From contig JBDSTZ010000630.1 of NCBI GenBank assembly GCA_039927975.1, forward strand, positions 1-7,441: DNA of 7,441 nucleotides. Reading direction: 5' to 3'. The translations under genes were made by a program, and so were the position numbers. The notes beneath the pieces are model-generated. The model saw only the letters and a list, made by a program, of their open reading frames with translations. It was not told where the DNA came from and did no database searches. Origin of the DNA: JBDSTZ01 sp039927975. GTDB lineage: Bacteria > Pseudomonadota > Gammaproteobacteria > Burkholderiales > Burkholderiaceae_D. Below, one piece after another: positions 6,076-7,441 of this stretch. Positions within the stretch are counted from its first letter, which is position 1. The number at the start of each line of letters is the position of its first letter.

Positions 6076-7434
6076 GTGGCGCAATTGGCAAACAGATCGA
6101 CGGCATGGACGGCAACAGAATTCGGACAACTCGATCTTGGCGATGCGCGCCTGAACCGGCGAGCGAGGACATTGATGGAGAGCATGGCTGCAACACCGAT
6201 GGCCAGCGTGCCCAAGGCATGCAACGGATGGGGCGAGACGATGGCGGCCTACCGCTTCTTCGACAACGCCAACGTGGATTGGCGCGCGATTCTCGAACCG
6301 CACTGGCAGCAGACGACGCAGAGGATGGCGTCGCAGTCGGTCGTGCTGTGCCTGCAGGACACGACCGAACTGGACTTCAATGGCCAGCAGGCGCAGGGCC
6401 TGGGGCCGCTCAGCTACGAGGCGCAGCGCGGCATGTATGTGCATCCGACCTACGCGGTGACGACGGCACGCGAGCCACTCGGCATCCTCGACGCGTGGAT
6501 GTGGGCGCGCGAACCAAAGGATCGCGATGGCCAGCGCGGTGGACCAAAGGAAAGCCTGCGCTGGATTGAAGGCTACGAGCGGCTGGCCGAGCTGGCACCG
6601 AACCTGCCCGCCACGCGCTTGGTGTACGTGGCCGACCGCGAAGCGGACATGCTGCCGTTGATGGCGCGGGCGCAGGAGCTGGCGTGCCCGGTGGACTGGC
6701 TGGTGCGCGCCGCGCACAACCGCTGCCTGCCCGACAGCGAGAAGCTGTGGACGCATGCCACGCAAGGGGCGGCGCTTGGACAGATCGAGTTCACCTTGGC
6801 GGCCCGTCCCGGCACCAAGGCCCGCGTCGTGCGCCAGCACCTGTGGGCGCGCCGCGTCGAGCTGCCCGCCGGCAAGAACAAAACGGTCGGCGCGACCTGC
6901 ATCGTGGCGCGCGAAATTGACGCGCCGGCCGGCGTCAAACCGATCGAATGGCGCCTGCTGACCAACCGCGTCGCCACACACGCGGCTGCGGTCAGCGAAC
7001 TGATCGACTGGTACCGGGCACGTTGGGAAATCGAAATGCTGTTCAACGTGCTCAAGAACGGCTGCTGCGTTGAGGAACTGCAACTGGGAACCATCGAGCG
7101 CATTGAACGCGCACTGGCACTGTACTTGGTGGTGGCGTGGCGCATCGCACACCTGATGCGCATGGGGCGCACCTGCCCGGATCTGGCCGCCACACTGTTC
7201 TTCGATCCGGATGAAATCCAGGCTGCGTATTTGCTCAACAAGGCACTGGCGCCGCCGGCGCCCCGCCTGAACGAAGTGGTGCGCATGATTGCACGGGTTG
7301 GCGGCTTTCTGGCCCGAAAGAGTGATGGCGAACCGGGCGCCAAAACGATCTGGGAGGGATTGCGTGATGTCCGTGCTTCCGCTCATACCATCAAGACCCT
7401 TCGTGAAATGGGCTTGCTATCGAGTTGTGTATAA
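6076..7434 (+). CDS. IS4-family (IS50-like) DDE transposase
   Basis: Cut-and-paste transposase of 452 residues if it begins at the GTG at 6076 (Tn5 transposase has 476). With that start the catalytic residues fall at D95 (LQDTTELDF), D187 (VADREADML) and E320, beside the Tn5 residues D97, D188 and E326. The YREK signature is complete: Y313, R316, E320 and K327 with the same spacing as Tn5. The N-terminal LGDARLNRR aligns with LGDPRRTAR of Tn5 after 20 versus 21 residues, which is why I prefer 6076. No ATG lies upstream in frame inside the element, and TTG at 6085 is an alternative. The upstream open frame crosses the IS end into the oxidoreductase and is not real. No good Shine-Dalgarno is visible, suggesting weak translation. 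The TAA stop (7432-7434) lies inside the right inverted repeat. Confidence 0.9.
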   Translation: MAQLANRSTAWTATEFGQLDLGDARLNRRARTLMESMAATPMASVPKACNGWGETMAAYRFFDNANVDWRAILEPHWQQTTQRMASQSVVLCLQDTTELDFNGQQAQGLGPLSYEAQRGMYVHPTYAVTTAREPLGILDAWMWAREPKDRDGQRGGPKESLRWIEGYERLAELAPNLPATRLVYVADREADMLPLMARAQELACPVDWLVRAAHNRCLPDSEKLWTHATQGAALGQIEFTLAARPGTKARVVRQHLWARRVELPAGKNKTVGATCIVAREIDAPAGVKPIEWRLLTNRVATHAAAVSELIDWYRARWEIEMLFNVLKNGCCVEELQLGTIERIERALALYLVVAWRIAHLMRMGRTCPDLAATLFFDPDEIQAAYLLNKALAPPAPRLNEVVRMIARVGGFLARKSDGEPGAKTIWEGLRDVRASAHTIKTLREMGLLSSCV

Positions 7435-7441
7435 CGAGGTG
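7421..7441 (-). repeat. Right terminal inverted repeat of the IS
   Basis: Reverse complement of the left end at 20 of 21 positions. It contains the DnaA-box-like TTATACACA on the - strand (7434-7426) and the transposase stop codon. It ends on the final base of the window, so the outer boundary is set only by agreement with the left repeat. Confidence 0.9.

Larger units (their letters stand above)
5956..7441 (+). mobile_element. Complete IS4-family, IS50 (Tn5)-like insertion sequence, 1486 bp
   Basis: The element is bounded by 21-bp terminal inverted repeats (20 of 21 matching) and carries one transposase gene. The ends share TTATACACAAGT with the 19-bp outside end of Tn5/IS50, including a DnaA-box match (TTATACACA), which places it in the IS50 group with the transposase evidence. 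Known IS50-group elements duplicate 9 bp of target. The left flank is CCTCAAGCT (5947-5955); the right flank lies beyond the window and cannot be compared. The size, ends and intact catalytic residues suggest an active or recently active copy. It sits just behind the oxidoreductase gene without breaking it. Confidence 0.92.

Noticed and set aside
6045..6569. Second + strand frame over the transposase N-terminus, considered as a programmed frameshift partner
   Set aside because: The transposase frame is complete by itself, and IS50-group elements do not need a frameshift for the full protein.

Overview
The window is GC-rich (hand counts of about 62-65% in typical coding stretches). Its gene types and codon use suggest a betaproteobacterium of the Oxalobacteraceae kind (Massilia/Duganella-like). 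That placement is an impression from the proteins, not a search result. There are four protein genes, one complete insertion sequence and one roughly 600-base non-coding region. No tRNA, rRNA or CRISPR array was seen.

Left part (1-3200, + strand): the 3' end of one very long gene whose start lies outside the window. The protein begins with the hallmarks of an eCIS_core (DUF4157) protein, including an HELTH zinc-protease-like motif. A very long stretch of hydrophobic and amphipathic helices follows, and the protein ends in an AHH-type HNH/endonuclease VII-like nuclease module. It reads as a modular toxin, probably cargo of an extracellular contractile injection system or a related delivery machine. 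The nuclease end is clearly lower in GC than the rest. No immunity gene follows it.

Middle (3209-4478): a LuxR/NarL-type regulator with a degenerate receiver domain lies on the - strand, tail to tail with the toxin gene and only 8 bp away. Upstream of it is a non-coding region with two back-to-back consensus TTGACA boxes, a CCTGT-N5-ACAGG dyad just downstream of the rightward promoter, a run of perfect hairpins (4156-4235), and a separate sigma70-like promoter (4347-4375) for the next gene. A regulator site or a small structured RNA in this interval is possible but unproven.

Right part (4479-7441, + strand): a Tat-exported Gfo/Idh/MocA oxidoreductase with a four-cysteine insert, then an intact 1486-bp IS4-family element of the IS50 (Tn5) type inserted 22 bp past its stop codon. 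The right inverted repeat ends exactly on the last base of the window. The element looks functional: near-perfect terminal repeats, a full DDE/YREK set, and a stop codon inside the right repeat. It cuts the oxidoreductase off from whatever used to follow it.

The toxin, regulator and oxidoreductase are not obviously one pathway. The toxin is the most biologically interesting item.
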